A stretch of DNA of 7,620 bases, taken from contig PUNN01000008.1 in the NCBI GenBank assembly GCA_003552605.1, positions 1-7,620 on the forward strand. The letters run 5' to 3'. Below are positions 6,757 to 7,620 of the stretch, one piece after another. Made by a program: the position numbers and the translations under genes. A model generated the notes under the pieces. That model was not told the DNA's origin, did not search any database, and was given only the letters and a program-made list of their open reading frames with translations. This DNA is from Phycisphaeraceae bacterium (GTDB lineage: Bacteria; Planctomycetota; Phycisphaerae; Phycisphaerales; Phycisphaeraceae). The first letter of the stretch is position 1. Each line of letters opens with the position of its first letter.

Positions 6757-6780
6757 AAGGGGGCCCGGCGGAGCCCGGGC

Positions 6781-6865
6781 GGTGCATGACACGCGCCGCG
6801 GAAGGCTCTTGCTCCCTCTCCCGAGGGGAGAGGGAGAAAAATCCCCCGCGGCGCATGTCATGCAC
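6781..6865. repeat. P-type nested palindrome, full copy
   Basis: The 21-bp outer arms 6781-6801 (GGTGCATGACACG...) and 6845-6865 (...GTCATGCACC) are reverse complements with one mismatch. Inside lies a perfect 11-bp hairpin, CTCCCTCTCCC (6812-6822), loop GAG, GGGAGAGGGAG (6826-6836), followed by a five-base A run (6837-6841). On either strand the hairpin is not followed by a U-run in the transcript, so it is not an intrinsic terminator. It lies about 116 bp upstream of the aminotransferase start. Confidence 0.8.
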
Positions 6866-6908
6866 CCGAGCCCGGGCGGGCGGGGAGCGGGTGAGTGCAT
6901 GTCGCTTG

Positions 6909-7031
6909 GGTGGCATGGTCAGCAGCCGTCTTCGGCTGATGGCCATGCGGCTCCGAGGCGCTGCGGGCGGCCCGGGGCTCCCATGGCCATCGGGCTGAAG
7001 ACCCCCGGGAAAGCCCGCTGACCATGCTACC
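6909..7031. repeat. Q-type palindromic repeat, full copy (123 bp)
   Basis: The outer arms are GGTGGCATGGTCAGC (6909-6923) and GCTGACCATGCTACC (7017-7031), with one mismatch when paired. The inner arms are TCTTCGGCTGATGGCCATG (6929-6947) and CATGGCCATCGGGCTGAAGA (6982-7001), which pair almost fully. Compared with 3888-4010, the left arm is identical, the centre is 9 bp shorter, and the segment before the right arm is 9 bp longer, so the total is the same. The whole element can fold as one long imperfect hairpin. Confidence 0.82.
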
Positions 7032-7063
7032 CCGCCATGGCGCGCCCCGGCTGTGACGGGACC

Positions 7064-7110
7064 GCATGGCCATCGGCTGCGGCCCCCGGAAGCTGCTGAC
7101 GCAGCCACCC
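7064..7110. repeat. Degenerate right half of a Q repeat
   Basis: GCATGGCCATCGGCTG (7064-7079) repeats the inner right arm of Q, and GCTGACGCAGCCACCC (about 7095-7110) is an altered right outer arm in which CATG has changed. The intervening CCCGGAAGC also precedes the right arm at the window start (1-9), tying this copy to that one. No left half was found other than the adjacent full Q copy. Confidence 0.55.
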
Positions 7111-7161
7111 GGTCGTGCCGTGGCTGAACCTTGGGCCTACCCGCGCATGAAGCGGCGGGAT

Positions 7162-7262
7162 GGTGCATGAAGTCTCCGGGCCTTTGCACCGAGTGCGTCC
7201 TCACGCCGACCCTCTCCCGAGGGGGGGAGAAAAACATACCCTGCCACACGTGTCATGCACCC
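7162..7262. repeat. P-type repeat, second and partly decayed copy
   Basis: The outer arms GGTGCATGA (7162-7170) and TCATGCACC (7253-7261) pair perfectly. The central hairpin is damaged: CCCTCTCCC (7210-7218) is intact but the other strand reads GGGGGGGAG (7221-7229). The same five-base A run follows (7230-7234), as in the copy at 6781-6865. The right arm carries GTGTCATGCACCCGGG, the same end and flank as the other copies. Confidence 0.7.
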
Positions 7263-7326
7263 GGGGCGAACCCATGCCATTGCCAAAGCTCGACACCGCG
7301 GCGAGGGCTTCGCAAAATGGGCGACC

Positions 7327-7620
7327 ATGGCAAGGGTCATCACTCTTTGTACGGACTTCGGCACCATCGATCCGTATGTGGGCATCATGAAGGGGTGCAT
7401 CCTCGGCATCGCGCCGCAGGTGCGGCTGGTTGACCTGACTCACCAATTGCCGCCGCAGGACCGAACCGCGGCGGCGCTGGCACTCGATGCATCGGTGGAC
7501 TACTTCCCCTGGGGGACGATCCATGTCGTCGTAGTTGACCCGGGTGTGGGCACCTCGCGGCGGGCGCTGGCCGTGCAGTTTGACCGCGGCGTGCTCATCG
7601 GGCCGGATAATGGTGTGTTC
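7327..7620 (+). CDS. SAM hydroxide adenosyltransferase (DUF62 family), N-terminal part
   Basis: The frame is open from the ATG at 7327 to the window end (98 codons), so the gene is cut off. The family hydrolyses S-adenosyl-L-methionine to adenosine and L-methionine. It is related to the fluorinases and chlorinases but uses water or hydroxide. Visible landmarks are TLCTDFGTIDPYVGIMKG (6-23), LVDLTHQLPPQD (34-45), VVVVDPGVGTSRRAL (67-81) and GPDNGV (92-97). D71 and R78 keep the 7-residue spacing of the Asp-Arg pair in the catalytic Asp-Arg-His triad described for archaeal DUF62 proteins; the His would lie beyond the window. The start is fixed by the family N-terminus, since the upstream ribosome site is weak (GGGCGA-like). 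The halogenase alternative cannot be excluded without the C-terminal half, but the hydroxide type is much more common. Confidence 0.85.
   Translation, partial: MARVITLCTDFGTIDPYVGIMKGCILGIAPQVRLVDLTHQLPPQDRTAAALALDASVDYFPWGTIHVVVVDPGVGTSRRALAVQFDRGVLIGPDNGVF

Larger units (their letters stand above)
6665..7326. other. Gene-free divergent intergenic region, dense in palindromic repeats
   Basis: This 662-bp stretch separates the starts of the aminotransferase (-) and the SAM hydroxide adenosyltransferase (+). It contains, in order, the minus-strand leader, a full P repeat (6781-6865), a full Q repeat (6909-7031), a degenerate half Q (7064-7110), and a second P (7162-7262). Several open frames cross it, but their codons run through the palindromes and none resembles a protein. 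The 65 bp before the plus-strand gene show no clear promoter. Confidence 0.65.

Noticed and set aside
6812..6841. CTCCCTCTCCC hairpin with A-run as an intrinsic terminator
   Set aside because: The A-run follows the stem on the plus strand, and on the minus strand the T-run precedes the stem. Neither direction gives stem followed by U-run, and the site lies between divergent gene starts, where termination is not expected.
6665..7249. N-terminal extension of the aminotransferase frame back to 7249
   Set aside because: The extra 195 codons run through P and Q palindromes and repeat their words in protein form. The GTG at 6664 has a proper ribosome site and gives the family's usual length.
6781..7262. 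CRISPR array
   Set aside because: The repeats are palindromic, of different kinds and lengths, and not evenly spaced by unique spacers. No cas gene is present.

Overview
The window is GC-rich bacterial chromosomal DNA, most likely from a planctomycete of the Phycisphaerae type. That placement is an inference. It rests on the overall gene flavour, on a RicT/PSP1-family protein with a long arginine-rich tail, and on low-complexity, acidic or basic protein extensions in a very GC-rich background. No rRNA or marker gene is present to confirm it.

Layout from left to right: (a) 1-285 is the upstream region of the first gene. It starts inside a dispersed repeat and holds a good sigma-70-type promoter and a structured leader. 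(b) 286-1767 (+) encodes a RicT/YaaT-like PSP1-domain protein with a basic C-terminal extension. (c) 1854-2852 (-) is an NAD-dependent D-2-hydroxyacid dehydrogenase, convergent with ricT. (d) 2973-3752 (+) is a xylose-isomerase-like TIM-barrel sugar isomerase/epimerase, divergent from the dehydrogenase across 120 bp. (e) 3753-4055 is a gene-free stretch filled by a palindromic repeat. (f) 4056-5420 (-) is an uncharacterised acidic lipoprotein, and 5417-6664 (-) upstream of it is a class III PLP aminotransferase of the acetylornithine/ornithine type. The two overlap by ATGA and form an operon. (g) 6665-7326 is a 662-bp gene-free stretch dominated by two kinds of palindromic repeat. (h) 7327 to the window end (+) is the beginning of an S-adenosyl-L-methionine hydroxide adenosyltransferase (DUF62 family).

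The genes are mostly ordinary housekeeping or metabolic functions and do not form one pathway. The dehydrogenase and isomerase form a divergent pair that could share a regulatory region and a sugar or hydroxyacid substrate, but neither substrate can be read from the sequence.

The most unusual content is intergenic. Two families of imperfect palindromes, here called Q and P, recur in all three of the large intergenic regions and are absent from the two short ones. Two full Q copies are each 123 bp with near-identical 15-bp ends. P contains a perfect 11-bp hairpin nested inside 21-bp outer arms. The two families also sit beside each other repeatedly. They look like REP/BIME-like or MITE-like mobile or structural repeats, and I found no gene in the window that could mobilise them.
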